In this document: positions 8,522 to 18,023 of the stretch, one piece after another | Layout of the letters: the number at the start of each line of letters is the position of its first letter | How positions within the stretch are numbered: the stretch's first letter is position 1 | DNA from: an uncultured Acetobacteraceae bacterium | GTDB taxonomy: Bacteria > Pseudomonadota > Alphaproteobacteria > Acetobacterales > Acetobacteraceae | NCBI GenBank assembly: GCA_903918315.1 | Contig: CAIXEA010000152.1 | Location: 1 to 64,000, forward strand | Length of the DNA: 64,000 nt | Reading direction: 5' to 3' | The notes under the pieces: model-generated | The model's input: only the letters and a program-made list of their open reading frames with translations | The model's database searches: none | Told to the model about the DNA's origin: nothing | Position numbers and translations under genes: made by a program

Positions 8522-10918
8522 TCAGGCGGCCTCCCGCGTTCCCGCCCGCCCCAGGATGCGTTCCAGGTGGCGTTGGAAGCTCGGGGATCGGCCCTCGGCC
8601 TGGAATTCCACATGCAGGTCGCCGTTACTCTCCCGGCTGCGGACGATGAAGGGGGCGGTCGCATCGTTGCCGGCCTGATCCAACGTCAGGGTGGCCTGGC
8701 CATCCAGCGGCCCATCCCACTCCGTTAACCAGGCACCGCCAAGGGACAGATTGCGGACCCGCGCTTTGCGGCGCGCACCGGTTTGGGTCTGCACGGTGCA
8801 GGGTTCGTCCACGATGATCCGTGATTGCATACGCCGTTCGGCATCCGCCGTGGCCGTGCGAACGACCCTGACGACGGTTGTCCGCAAGGTTTCGACATTG
8901 CTGGCCAAGGCCGATGAGCCTTGCCGCATATGTCCCGCCTGGTCGCCAACGGAAACAGCGTCGCGCGACACCTCCGCGATGCTGTCGGCCACCTGCTGCG
9001 CGGCGGTCGCGGTCTCCGTCACATTGCGCGCGATTTCCTGCGTCGCCGCTGCCTGCTGTTCCACCGCCGCGCTGGTCGCGGCCTGCATTTCACTGACCTG
9101 GCGGGTGATTTCCTCGGTGGAGTGCGCGGTCTGGCGGGCCAGGCTTTTGACCTCGCTGGCGACCACCGCGAAGCCCTTACCGGCGTCGCCAGCCCGTGCG
9201 GCTTCGATGGTGGCGTTCAGCGCCAGCAGGTTGGTCTGGCCAGCGATACCGCCGATCAGCTGCACAACGGTTCCGATCCTGTCGGCGACGCCGACGAGCT
9301 GGCCGAGGGTCTCCTGCGCCAGGCGGCCGTTGTCGACAGCGCGTTTGGACACCGAGGCGGCCTGCGCGACCTGCGCCGAAATCTCCCGGATGGAGGCCGT
9401 CAGTTCCTCCGTCGCAGCCCCCACCGCCTGGACATTGACCAGCGCCGTTCCGGCGGCTGATGCGACTCCCTCGGCCCGCACGCCGACGCGGGCGGCGATA
9501 TCGGCCATGCCGACAGCATCGGTCGCCATCGCACCGGTCTGCTCCACGACCGCATCCATGGCCTCTCGCGCCGCCGTCTCCACCCTGTCGGCCATTCCGA
9601 TGATGGCGGCACGGCGTTCGGACACGACCCGTCCTTCCTGTTCCTGTCGTTGCGCGTTACTGAACACCAGCCGGGCCCGCATGGCGCGCAGCAGGTCGAC
9701 GACCCGCCAGAATTCACGCGCCGCCGGCTGCGGAATGTCCTGCGTCATTTCGCCGGCGGCGATGGATTCGAAGTGCCGCGTCAGATCGTCCAGCGGCCGG
9801 CGGATCGCGCGCATCAGCAGCCACCCCATGGCCACCGCCAACAGGCCGGTCCCGAGCGCGGTGCCGGCCACGGTCCAGATCCGATAGGAGAAGGCGCGGG
9901 CCGAGCGGGTATATTCCTCCGCCGCGACCCGCTGCTGGAGGCTGATAAGCTCGTTGAGCGTGCCGCGCAGCGTCGTCAGAACCGGTGAAACCCGCTCGAA
10001 GATCTGCGCCTCGAGCGCACCGCCGGCGCCTTGTTCGGCCAGTTGCAGGGCCGGCAGCAAGCCTGTTTTTCGATAGAACTCACGCTCACGTTCGAAGCGG
10101 CGGGCCAGGATGGTTTCGTCCGGCGTCAGGTAGGTGCCGGTATAATCCGCCCAGACCTGATCGATCCGTGCCAGGTTCGCCCTGACCTGCTTGTCGTATC
10201 GCTGAACCGAAGGGGTATCGCTGCGAAGGGCCGCCACGGCGGCATTGAGCGCCTGCGAGTTCTCATGCAGCAGCACCATGATCTCACTGAGCTGACCAAG
10301 GCAGACGACCCGGTCTTCGTAAACCGTGCGAAGTGACTCGTTCGACCCCGCCATGCCCAACAGGCCCGCGCCGCCAACCAGGACGATGCCGAGGATCATC
10401 GTCGTGAAAATGGCCGCCAGCCGGCCGCCGATACTCCGCCAGCCGACACCAAGCCTGGCCCACAAGCCGGTTCGGACCAACGCGCCATCGCGCAGCGCCC
10501 AGCCTTTGCCGCCCGCTTGCATGCTGGCATAGGCGCTTTCGGCGTGGGTGATGGCCGCGCGTGTCGGCCGGCCGCGAATGGACACATAGCCCTTCAGAAC
10601 GCCGTCTTCCGTCACAGGGGTCACATTGGCCCGCACCCAGTAGAAACCACCGTCCTTGGTGCGGTTCTTCACCAGCGCCTCCCACGGGCGGCCGGCTTTC
10701 ACGGTGTCCCAGAGATTGGCGAAGGCCCGTTCCGGCATATGGGGGTGGCGCACCAGGTTGTGCGGTGCGCCGATCAGTTCGTCGCGCGTGAAGCCGCTGA
10801 TGGCGACGAACGTGTCATTGGCGAAGGTGATCCGGCCGCTGGTATCGGTTTGGGAAACCAGCGGCTCCGTCTCCGGCACCTCGGTCTCACGCTCGTTGAT
10901 CGGCTGGTTGTCACGCAT
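8522..10918 (-). CDS. methyl-accepting chemotaxis receptor with N-terminal PAS and C-terminal PilZ domains
   Basis: A 798-residue receptor from the ATG at 10918, which has AAGGAG seven bases upstream. Order: Aer-type PAS (residues ~10-125, [14 protein letters not shown], then [15 protein letters not shown]), transmembrane helix (~residues 160-185), a periplasmic four-helix-like region, a second membrane helix (AVAMGWLLM), HAMP, the MCP signalling hairpin tip ([20 protein letters not shown]), and a C-terminal PilZ domain. The PilZ part shows RMQSR (R-x3-R) and NLSLGGAWL (N-x-S-x2-G), the c-di-GMP-binding signature. It would signal to CheA/CheW, possibly in response to redox state, and be modulated by c-di-GMP. 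No che genes are nearby. Confidence 0.9.
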   Translation of the reverse strand: MRDNQPINERETEVPETEPLVSQTDTSGRITFANDTFVAISGFTRDELIGAPHNLVRHPHMPERAFANLWDTVKAGRPWEALVKNRTKDGGFYWVRANVTPVTEDGVLKGYVSIRGRPTRAAITHAESAYASMQAGGKGWALRDGALVRTGLWARLGVGWRSIGGRLAAIFTTMILGIVLVGGAGLLGMAGSNESLRTVYEDRVVCLGQLSEIMVLLHENSQALNAAVAALRSDTPSVQRYDKQVRANLARIDQVWADYTGTYLTPDETILARRFEREREFYRKTGLLPALQLAEQGAGGALEAQIFERVSPVLTTLRGTLNELISLQQRVAAEEYTRSARAFSYRIWTVAGTALGTGLLAVAMGWLLMRAIRRPLDDLTRHFESIAAGEMTQDIPQPAAREFWRVVDLLRAMRARLVFSNAQRQEQEGRVVSERRAAIIGMADRVETAAREAMDAVVEQTGAMATDAVGMADIAARVGVRAEGVASAAGTALVNVQAVGAATEELTASIREISAQVAQAASVSKRAVDNGRLAQETLGQLVGVADRIGTVVQLIGGIAGQTNLLALNATIEAARAGDAGKGFAVVASEVKSLARQTAHSTEEITRQVSEMQAATSAAVEQQAAATQEIARNVTETATAAQQVADSIAEVSRDAVSVGDQAGHMRQGSSALASNVETLRTTVVRVVRTATADAERRMQSRIIVDEPCTVQTQTGARRKARVRNLSLGGAWLTEWDGPLDGQATLTLDQAGNDATAPFIVRSRESNGDLHVEFQAEGRSPSFQRHLERILGRAGTREAA

Positions 10919-11018
10919 CAAGCCACTCCTTCAGCCCCTTGGCCTCGCGGCATTCAAGAGGAAAAAGGTTAACCAATCGTTGATGACGACGCGTTTTTTT
11001 TCGTTCGGCGCGCGAACC

Positions 11019-12773
11019 TCAGAGCGTCACCGCCGAACCATCCGCATACAGCGCTTCGACCAGCGCCGCCCGGCGATCCAGCACCGCGCGCTGGTTGATA
11101 TAGCCCTTGTCCGTGATCTCCCCGGCGTCGATCGAAGGGGCCTCATCGAGGATCAGCAGCCGGCCCGGCACCATGGAGCTGCCGGCCTGGCCGCTGGCCC
11201 GCATCGCCGCCAGGCCCCGGCGCAGATGCGCCCGCACCCCATCGGCGTCCAACCCGAGCGCGGCCTGAGCGGCGGGGTTGATGAACACCAGCGCCCCCAG
11301 CTCCGCCCGTTCGTGGCCGGTGAGGACCGCATCCTGCACCAGCGGGTCGCAGGCGGCGATCAGCGCCACCCGCACCGCACCCACATGCACCCAGGTGCCC
11401 GAGGTCAGCTTGAAATCCTCCGCCACCCGCCCATCGAACACCAGCCCCCGGCTGGGATCGTCCGGATCGGCCAGTTTCATGGCGTCGCCGATTTTGTAGA
11501 AGCCTTCATCGTCGAACGCGTCCCGGGTCAAATCCTCGCGCCGGTAATAGCCTGGTGTGACGCAGGCGCCGCGCACCCGCACCTCCAGCTTGCCCGCGGC
11601 GGGCACCAGTTTGAGCTCATTCCCCGGCCCCGGATTGCCAATCAGGCCGGCGCGTTCGGCGTGAAAATGCACGCAGGTCGCCATGGGGGCGGTTTCGGTC
11701 GAACCCCAGGCGGACAGCATCGCCACCGCGCCGCCCTTTTCCGCCCGCGCCAGAGCGTCCAGCCGATCCCACAGATTTTGCGGCAGGGCCGCGCCGGCGT
11801 AGAAGATCACGTCCAGGCGGGCGAAGAAGCGCCGGCGCAGATCCGCGTCGGCCTCCAGATGCGGCAGCAGCAGGTCGAAGCCACGCGGGACGTTGAAGGT
11901 GATGCTGGGGGAGATCTCCCGCAGATTGCGCAGGGTGGTCTCGATAAACCCCGGCGCCGGCTTGCCGGTGTCGATATACAGCGTGCCGCCGGCCCGCAGC
12001 ACCATGTTGAACGTGCCATTGCCGCCGAACGTGTGGTTCCAGGGCAGCCAGTCGCACAGCACCATGGGGCGGTCATCGACGAAGGGCCATAGCTGCGCCC
12101 AGCTTTCCTGGTTCGAGCACAGCATGCGCTGGGTGTTGATCACCCCCTTCGGCGTGCCGGTGGAGCCGGAGGTGAACAGGATCTTCGCCACCGTGTCCGG
12201 GCCGACCTGGGCGAATGCGGCATCGATCAGCGGGCCGGGCCGGTGCGCCAGCAAGTCCGCCAGCGGGGTCGCCACCGCACCCACCGCCGCCAGCGCCGGG
12301 GCGAAACGATCCGGGTCCTGGGCGAACACCAGCCCCGGATTCAACAGCGCGAAGATCCCTTTCAGCTTCGCATGATCCCGCGACATCAGCGAATACGCCG
12401 GGGAAATCGGCGCCACCGGCACCCCGGCCTGCATCGCGCCCATGGCCAGCAACGCATGATCCACCGAATTATCCGACAGGATCGCGACGGGCCGTTCGGG
12501 GGAAAGACCGCGTGTCAGCAGGGCCGCCCCAATGCGGCGCGCGGCGTCATGCGCCGCGGCGTAGGTTACCCGGCGCCAGCCGTCACCGGCGCGTTCGGCA
12601 AGCCAGGTTTGATCGGGGCGGTCCGCCGCCCAGCGGGCCAGCCACTGGCCGACGGACGACGCATAGGGCCGCAGCCTGTGCGCGGAGCGCAGCAGGATCG
12701 AACCATCGCCGCGGCGTTCGGTTTCGATCGCCGCCGGGGCGAAGGGCAATGAGGATCCTGGTCGCGTTTCCAT
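11019..12773 (-). CDS. feruloyl-CoA synthetase-like acyl-CoA ligase
   Basis: A 584-residue ANL-superfamily adenylating enzyme. Motifs in order: the ATP loop LFTSGSTGTPKGV, the WLPWNHTFGG segment, the A5-like SAWGSTETAP, the GDA segment FYKIGDAMKL, the hinge region DGRVAEDFKLTSGTWV, and the C-terminal catalytic lysine in GEITDKGYINQ. The EDFKLTSGTWVHVG form is typical of feruloyl-CoA synthetases, which activate ferulate and other hydroxycinnamates for side-chain shortening. No feruloyl-CoA hydratase/lyase or vanillin dehydrogenase is in the window, so the substrate is uncertain. I prefer the ATG at 12773 (METRPG) over an upstream TTG at 12806. Confidence 0.82.
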   Translation of the reverse strand: METRPGSSLPFAPAAIETERRGDGSILLRSAHRLRPYASSVGQWLARWAADRPDQTWLAERAGDGWRRVTYAAAHDAARRIGAALLTRGLSPERPVAILSDNSVDHALLAMGAMQAGVPVAPISPAYSLMSRDHAKLKGIFALLNPGLVFAQDPDRFAPALAAVGAVATPLADLLAHRPGPLIDAAFAQVGPDTVAKILFTSGSTGTPKGVINTQRMLCSNQESWAQLWPFVDDRPMVLCDWLPWNHTFGGNGTFNMVLRAGGTLYIDTGKPAPGFIETTLRNLREISPSITFNVPRGFDLLLPHLEADADLRRRFFARLDVIFYAGAALPQNLWDRLDALARAEKGGAVAMLSAWGSTETAPMATCVHFHAERAGLIGNPGPGNELKLVPAAGKLEVRVRGACVTPGYYRREDLTRDAFDDEGFYKIGDAMKLADPDDPSRGLVFDGRVAEDFKLTSGTWVHVGAVRVALIAACDPLVQDAVLTGHERAELGALVFINPAAQAALGLDADGVRAHLRRGLAAMRASGQAGSSMVPGRLLILDEAPSIDAGEITDKGYINQRAVLDRRAALVEALYADGSAVTL

Positions 12774-12823
12774 GCGCCATTGTACCCAGCCCGATGCCAG
12801 CGGCAATCGGGCCGGGGCAGTGC

Positions 12824-14089
12824 TCAGCCCGCAAGGGTCGTCGCGATCTCCGCCAGGCTCGGCACCCGCTCGGCCGGGCCCATCGCGGCGAGGGTCGGCC
12901 TGGCGCGGAAGGTCCGCGCGGCGGCGCGCTGGACGTCCGCGGTGGTGACGGCGTTCAGTTTGGCGATGGTCTCCTGCGTTGGGACCACACGGCCGAAGAC
13001 CTGCATCTGGCGGGCCAGTTGTTCGCAGCGGCTGCCGGTGCTTTCCAGCGACATCAGCAGCGACGCCTTCACCTGGGCGCGCGCCCGGGCGAGTTCGGCC
13101 TCCGACACTTCGGTCTGGACCTTGCGCAGCTCTTCCAGCGTGACCGGCATGACCTCCGCCGCTTCGCTCTCACCGGTGCCGGCATAGATGCCGAACAGCC
13201 CGCTATCGGCGAAGGGGGAAGCGAAGGAGTAGATCGAATAGACCAGCCCCCGCTTTTCGCGGATTTCCTGGAACAGGCGCGACGACATGCCGCCGCCGAG
13301 CAAAGTCGAAAGCAGCAGCGTCGGGTAGTAGTCCGGATCGCCATAGCCGACAGAGGGGAAGCCCAGCACGATATGGACCTGATCGAGGTCCTTATCCTCC
13401 CGGAACTCGCCGCCCCGGTATGCGGCCCGCGCCACCGCCGGCGGCATATCCGCCGGCAGATCGGCGAAGTGCCGGTTGACCAGATCCAGGATCGCACCGT
13501 GCTGCAGATTGCCGGCCGCGGCTACGACCACGTTGGAATGGGCGTAGTTGCGCTTCATGTAGCCGGTCAGCATGCCGCGCGGCATGGTGCGGATACCCTC
13601 CTCCGTGCCCAGAACCGGGCGCCCCAGCGGCTGGGTCGGATACGCGGCTTCCTGGAAATGGTCGAAGATGATGTCGTCGGGCGTGTCGTTGGCCTGGCCG
13701 ATTTCCTGCAGGATGACGCCGCGCTCGCGCTCGAGTTCTTCGGGTTCGAAGGTCGAATGGGTCAGGATATCGCCGATGATGTCGGCGCCGAGGGCGGTGT
13801 CTTCCTTGAGGACCTTGACGTAATAGGCGGTCTGCTCGCGAGCGGTGTAGGCGTTGATATGGCCGCCCACGGCCTCGATCTCTTCCGCGATGGCGGCGGC
13901 GGAGCGGCGTTCCGTGCCCTTGAAGGCCATGTGTTCGAGGAAGTGCGAAACCCCATTTTCTTCCGCCGTCTCATTGCGCGATCCGGAGGCGACATAAGCG
14001 CCAAACGATACGGTCTCGACGCGGTCCATCCGCTCGGTCACCACAGTCAGGCCGGAGGGGAGGCGGGTCACTTGAATAGGGTCGGTCAC
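12824..14089 (-). CDS. M16 family zinc metallopeptidase (PqqL/processing-peptidase type)
   Basis: A 421-residue peptidase with the inverted zinc motif HFLEH near the N-terminus and a downstream glutamate in ELERERGVILQEI. The C-terminal half contains the usual R/Y substrate-binding element (EKRGLVYSIYSF). Members cleave small peptides or process precursors, and in alphaproteobacteria this gene typically follows thrC. The GTG at 14089 has AGGAG about ten bases upstream and gives the expected N-terminus; the in-frame TTG at 14137 lacks support. Here the thrC-M16 pairing is interrupted by a caspase-like gene on the opposite strand. Confidence 0.87.
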   Translation of the reverse strand: MTDPIQVTRLPSGLTVVTERMDRVETVSFGAYVASGSRNETAEENGVSHFLEHMAFKGTERRSAAAIAEEIEAVGGHINAYTAREQTAYYVKVLKEDTALGADIIGDILTHSTFEPEELERERGVILQEIGQANDTPDDIIFDHFQEAAYPTQPLGRPVLGTEEGIRTMPRGMLTGYMKRNYAHSNVVVAAAGNLQHGAILDLVNRHFADLPADMPPAVARAAYRGGEFREDKDLDQVHIVLGFPSVGYGDPDYYPTLLLSTLLGGGMSSRLFQEIREKRGLVYSIYSFASPFADSGLFGIYAGTGESEAAEVMPVTLEELRKVQTEVSEAELARARAQVKASLLMSLESTGSRCEQLARQMQVFGRVVPTQETIAKLNAVTTADVQRAAARTFRARPTLAAMGPAERVPSLAEIATTLAG

Positions 14090-14304
14090 GGGCGGGGGGA
14101 CTCCTGGAGCCTTGGTCTGGCGTATTGCACCACCCAATAGGTGGCGGCGGGGCGGCGCGCAATCAACCGCTCATGCCCCGGTGGACAAAATCATGCGGCG
14201 TGCCCCTGGACCATCCGTGCAAAATGCGCGGAATTCTGCTACGATGCCAGGATCGCGTGCGCCCCCGAGGCCGCTTCGCCGCCGCGCAACAAAGGCATGA
14301 GACC

Positions 14305-16545
14305 GTGAGCCAGCACCGCCGCCAGGTCCACCGCACCTGTACGCCATGGGCCCTCGCCCTGATGGCTGCCATGGCCGGGCAAACCGCGCGGGCCGCCCCC
14401 GCCGACTACGACGGTGAGTGGCAGTTCGCGCTGACATGTTCGGAACGCCTGGATGGCGCCGCGCCGGACGCGGATGCGGCGGGCTTTGAGCGTAAGATGG
14501 GCAAGGTCGTCATCACCGATGGCCGGTTCGCGGTGTCCCAACGGTTGAATCCCCGGGCGGCCAACCCGTCCGAATACGACTGGGCCGGACGAATCAGCAA
14601 CGGCGATCTGACCCTTGTCGGCAAGAGCTATAACCTCGCGTTCCGCGGGCATGCGGACTGGCATTTTACCGGCAAAAGCACCTCGACCGCGGCGCTGCGT
14701 GCGACGGGGGAGCAAACCGCCACGGCCAAACTGCGAACCTGCGCGGTGACATTGACCTCGGTGAAGCCGGCCGCGGGGAGCCTCGCGGCCCTGGGCGGGA
14801 CGCCGACCGTGGCGGTCGCGACGGCGGCGCCCGTTGCGGCACCCGTGGCCGCGCCAGTGACCCCGCCGGAGGCCAAACCGGTGCCGGCGCCGGACGCCAA
14901 GGCCCGGGCGGATCAGCAAAACGCCGATGCCGCCGCCAAGGCCCGGCAGGCCGCTGACGCCAGGCTCAAAGCGGAACAACAGGCCGCCGCCGCGAAAGCC
15001 AAAGCCGAACAACAGGTCGCCGAGGCGCGCGCCCGGGCCGAGCAGGCGGCTACCGCCCAAGCCAAGGCGGACCAGCAGGCCGCCGAGGCGAAGGCCAAAG
15101 CCGAACAGCAGGTCGCCGAGGCGCGCGCCCGGGCCGAGCAGGCGGCGGCCGCCAAAGCAAAGGCGGACCAGCAGGCCGCCGAGGCGAAGGCGCAGTCCGA
15201 CCAACAGCGCGCCGATGCCCGCGCCCAGGCCGAACAACTGGCCGCCGCCCGCGCTCAAGCCGATCGGCAGGCCGCCGAAGCGCGCCAGGTCGCGGAGGCC
15301 GAACGGCAACAGGCCGAAGCCCGCACCCGGGCGCAAAAAATCGCGGATGCCCAGGCCGCCGCCGAGCGCGACATCGCGGAGGCCCGCGCGAAAGCCGATC
15401 GGCTGACCACGGAGGCCATCGCGACGGCGCAGCAGACCGCGGAACGCCAGATCGCCATGGCCGCTGGCCCCAGCGATCCGATGCGCAGCACGCCGCGGCT
15501 CGACCAGCAGAGCACCGACGCCATCACGACGGACGCGCAACGCCCACCGACGTTGCAGACCGCGCCAGGCCTGGTCGGGCGGGTCGACCCGGCGCCGCTG
15601 CGGCCACTGGTGAATGACCCGGTCCCGAACGACGGCAAGGCCCAATCGCGGGTCGCTCTGGTGGTCGGGGTCAGCGCCTATCAGCACATCCAGCAACTGC
15701 CGAACACCATCAACGATGCCCGTTCCGTCGGCGCCAGCCTGACGCATGTCGGCTTCGACGTGGAAACCATCTTCGATCCCGACCGCTCCCAGTTGGAAGC
15801 CGCGGTGCGCCGCCTGGGTCAGCGCGCCCGGGGCGCGGATGCCGCGCTGTTCTTCTATGCCGGCCACGCGATGGAGGTGGCCGGACACAACTGGCTGATC
15901 CCCATCCAGGCAGACCTGCGGTCAGAGCGCGATGTCCGCTTTGAAACGATGGATACCGAGGCCGTTCTGGAACAGTTGGACGGGCAGGCCCGGGTGTCGA
16001 TGGTGATGCTGGATTCCTGCCGGGAAAATCCATTCAAACGCATCCTGGCCGCGACGTCGCGCGGGATCGACATGAGCGCCGGACTCGCCCCGCAACGGGC
16101 CGCGGTGGGCACTCTGGTCGTCTATTCCACGGCGCCCGGCACGGTGGCCGCGGATGGGCACGGGCCGAACAGCCCCTTCACCACGGCGCTGATCCGCCAC
16201 ATCGAAACGCCTGGCGTGGAAGTCCGCCAGATGCTGTCCGACGTCCGCCAAGAGGTCCGCAAAGCCAGCGGCGGCCGGCAAATACCCTGGGACAGTTCGT
16301 CCCTCGAAGGGGAGTTCTATTTCCGTCCGCCCGCGCCAGGGACCGCCGCCCCGTCCGGCCTGGCCGCCTCGCCGCCAGGCCGTGAAGCGGAGGTGGTGTT
16401 CTGGGAGTCCGTCAAAACCAGCGACGACACCCGCGACGTGCAGGCCTATCTGAACAAATATCCCGACGGCGTCTTCGCGGAACTGGCCCGCAATCGCCTC
16501 ACCCGCCTTGCGACGGCAAGCAAGACGGCCGTCAAGACGAAATAG
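14305..16545 (+). CDS. secreted caspase-like (peptidase C14) protein with alanine-rich coiled coil
   Basis: A 746-residue protein from the GTG at 14305, which follows AAAGG and opens a signal peptide (RRQVHR n-region, WALALMAAMAGQTARA h/c-region). Next come a small beta-type domain (DYDGEWQFALTCSERL, ~residues 35-150), a proline/alanine stretch, about 190 residues of A/E/K/Q-rich coiled coil, then the caspase p20-like domain. The dyad is visible as histidine in FFYAGHAMEV and cysteine in MLDSCRENPF. A C-terminal tail holds a short tetratricopeptide-like segment (VQAYLNKYPDGVFAELA). Substrate and trigger are unknown. It runs convergent with thrC, three bases apart. An in-frame ATG at 14224 would add 27 residues but spoil the signal peptide. 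Confidence 0.85.
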   Translation: MSQHRRQVHRTCTPWALALMAAMAGQTARAAPADYDGEWQFALTCSERLDGAAPDADAAGFERKMGKVVITDGRFAVSQRLNPRAANPSEYDWAGRISNGDLTLVGKSYNLAFRGHADWHFTGKSTSTAALRATGEQTATAKLRTCAVTLTSVKPAAGSLAALGGTPTVAVATAAPVAAPVAAPVTPPEAKPVPAPDAKARADQQNADAAAKARQAADARLKAEQQAAAAKAKAEQQVAEARARAEQAATAQAKADQQAAEAKAKAEQQVAEARARAEQAAAAKAKADQQAAEAKAQSDQQRADARAQAEQLAAARAQADRQAAEARQVAEAERQQAEARTRAQKIADAQAAAERDIAEARAKADRLTTEAIATAQQTAERQIAMAAGPSDPMRSTPRLDQQSTDAITTDAQRPPTLQTAPGLVGRVDPAPLRPLVNDPVPNDGKAQSRVALVVGVSAYQHIQQLPNTINDARSVGASLTHVGFDVETIFDPDRSQLEAAVRRLGQRARGADAALFFYAGHAMEVAGHNWLIPIQADLRSERDVRFETMDTEAVLEQLDGQARVSMVMLDSCRENPFKRILAATSRGIDMSAGLAPQRAAVGTLVVYSTAPGTVAADGHGPNSPFTTALIRHIETPGVEVRQMLSDVRQEVRKASGGRQIPWDSSSLEGEFYFRPPAPGTAAPSGLAASPPGREAEVVFWESVKTSDDTRDVQAYLNKYPDGVFAELARNRLTRLATASKTAVKTK
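14998..15189 (+). repeat. two 96-bp tandem repeats in the coiled-coil region
   Basis: Units 14998-15093 and 15094-15189 are nearly identical and encode 32 residues each (AKAEQQVAEARARAEQAA, then ...AKADQQAAEAK). The flanking coiled coil repeats the same 11-residue logic less perfectly, so the region has probably grown by in-frame duplication and may vary in length between strains. Confidence 0.85.
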
Positions 16546-16548
16546 CGG

Positions 16549-17952
16549 TCACGCCCGATTCCGCCCGACCAGCGCCCGCACCTTCGCCTCCACCGCCGCC
16601 AGATCATTGGGCAGCACGGTGAATTGCTCCTCCCGCCCATACAGATCCGCCATGCGCGGCGGCAGGGGCGGGCGCAGGCCGGTTGCGCGTTCCATCGCGT
16701 CGGGGAATTTGGCGGGATGCGCGGTCGCCATCGCCACCGTGGGAATGCCGTGCCCCGGCGCATGCGCCCGCGCCGCGGCAATGCCAATCGCGGTATGCGG
16801 GTCCGCCAGATAGCCGCAATCCGCGTGCAACCGGCGGATTTCCGCCTCCGTTCCCGCATCGTCCAGCCGGAACCCGTGCAGCACGCCGCGCGCGCGGTGC
16901 CACACCGCATCCGCGACCGGCATGCGGCCGGTTTCCCGGAAGGCCTGCATGGTCCGGGTCAGGGCCACCGGATCGCGCTCCAGCAGTTCAAACAGCAGCC
17001 GCTCGAAGTTGGAGCTGACCTGGATGTCCATGCTGGGCGACAGCGACGGTTCCACGGGCACCATCGACATGTCGTTGGCGTCCAGGAAGCGGTAGAGGAT
17101 GTCGTTGCGGTTCGATCCCACGATCAGCCGCGCCACCGGCAAGCCCATGCGCCGCGCCGCCCAGGCCGCCAGGATATTGCCGAAATTGCCGGTGGGCACG
17201 CTGAACGCGACCTCCCGGTCCGGCGCGCCCAGCGCCAGGGCCGCGGCGACGTAATAGGGGATCTGCGCGGCGATGCGCGCCCAGTTGATGGAATTCACCG
17301 CCGACAGATGCACCTCGGTCCGGAACGGCGTGTCGGCGAAGAGTGCCTTCACCAGGTCCTGGCAGTCGTCGAACGTGCCCTCCAGCGCGATGTTCCCGAC
17401 ATTTGGCGCCAGAACGGTGGTCATCTGGCGCCGCTGCACCAGGCTGGTGCGCTCATGCGGGTGCAGGATCATGATGTCCACCCGATCCCGCCCGGCGCAG
17501 GCCTCGATCGCGGCGGAGCCGGTGTCGCCGGAGGTGGCGCCGACGATCGTCACCCGGGCGTCGCGCGCGGTCAGCACATGGTCGAACAGGCGCCCCAGCA
17601 CCTGCATCGCCATGTCCTTGAACGCGAGGGTGGGGCCGTGGAACAGTTCCTGCGTGAACAGCCCGGTTTCAAGCTGCACCAAGGGGGCGACGGCGGGGTG
17701 GCCGAACCCGGCATAGGCGTCACGGCAGATCTGGCGCAGCGTGTCGAAGGGGATGGAATCGCCCACGAAGGGCTGCATCACCCGCGCCGCCAGCGCGTGG
17801 TACGGCAGGCCGCGCATCGCGCGCCAATCCGCCGGGGTGAAATGGGGCCAGGATTCCGGCACGAAAAGCCCGCCATCCTCGGCCAGGCCAGCGAGCAGAA
17901 CGTCGGCGAAGTCGCGTGCGGGCGCCTGCCCGCGAGTGGAAATATAGCGCAT
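16549..17952 (-). CDS. thrC: threonine synthase
   Basis: A 467-residue PLP enzyme of the long threonine synthase class, converting O-phospho-L-homoserine to L-threonine. The N-terminus MRYISTRGQAP and the PLP lysine in FHGPTLAFKDMAMQ are diagnostic; the phosphate-binding SGDTGSAAIEA and the VPTGNFGNILAA elements follow. Length matches the family. The M16 peptidase that commonly follows thrC is still present downstream on the same strand, but a caspase-like gene on the other strand lies between. Confidence 0.95.
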   Translation of the reverse strand: MRYISTRGQAPARDFADVLLAGLAEDGGLFVPESWPHFTPADWRAMRGLPYHALAARVMQPFVGDSIPFDTLRQICRDAYAGFGHPAVAPLVQLETGLFTQELFHGPTLAFKDMAMQVLGRLFDHVLTARDARVTIVGATSGDTGSAAIEACAGRDRVDIMILHPHERTSLVQRRQMTTVLAPNVGNIALEGTFDDCQDLVKALFADTPFRTEVHLSAVNSINWARIAAQIPYYVAAALALGAPDREVAFSVPTGNFGNILAAWAARRMGLPVARLIVGSNRNDILYRFLDANDMSMVPVEPSLSPSMDIQVSSNFERLLFELLERDPVALTRTMQAFRETGRMPVADAVWHRARGVLHGFRLDDAGTEAEIRRLHADCGYLADPHTAIGIAAARAHAPGHGIPTVAMATAHPAKFPDAMERATGLRPPLPPRMADLYGREEQFTVLPNDLAAVEAKVRALVGRNRA

Positions 17953-18023
17953 GGGCGGTGTGTAAAACTTTCCGCCGGGAACGGCGAGGGGGGCGGTGCG
18001 CGACCACCCCCCTCACTTTCACA

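Noticed and set aside
11019..12773. A ferulate degradation cluster
   Set aside because: Only the ligase-like gene is present; no hydratase/aldolase or vanillin dehydrogenase gene is near it.
12215..14140. A 641-codon forward frame across the ligase and M16 peptidase genes
   Set aside because: Composition is dominated by R, G, P and H as expected for an antisense shadow; both leftward genes have clear motifs.
14239..15888. A 549-codon leftward frame antisense to the caspase-like gene, rich in L/G/R repeats
   Set aside because: Its periodic pattern is the complement of the alanine-rich coiled coil and not an independent repeat protein.
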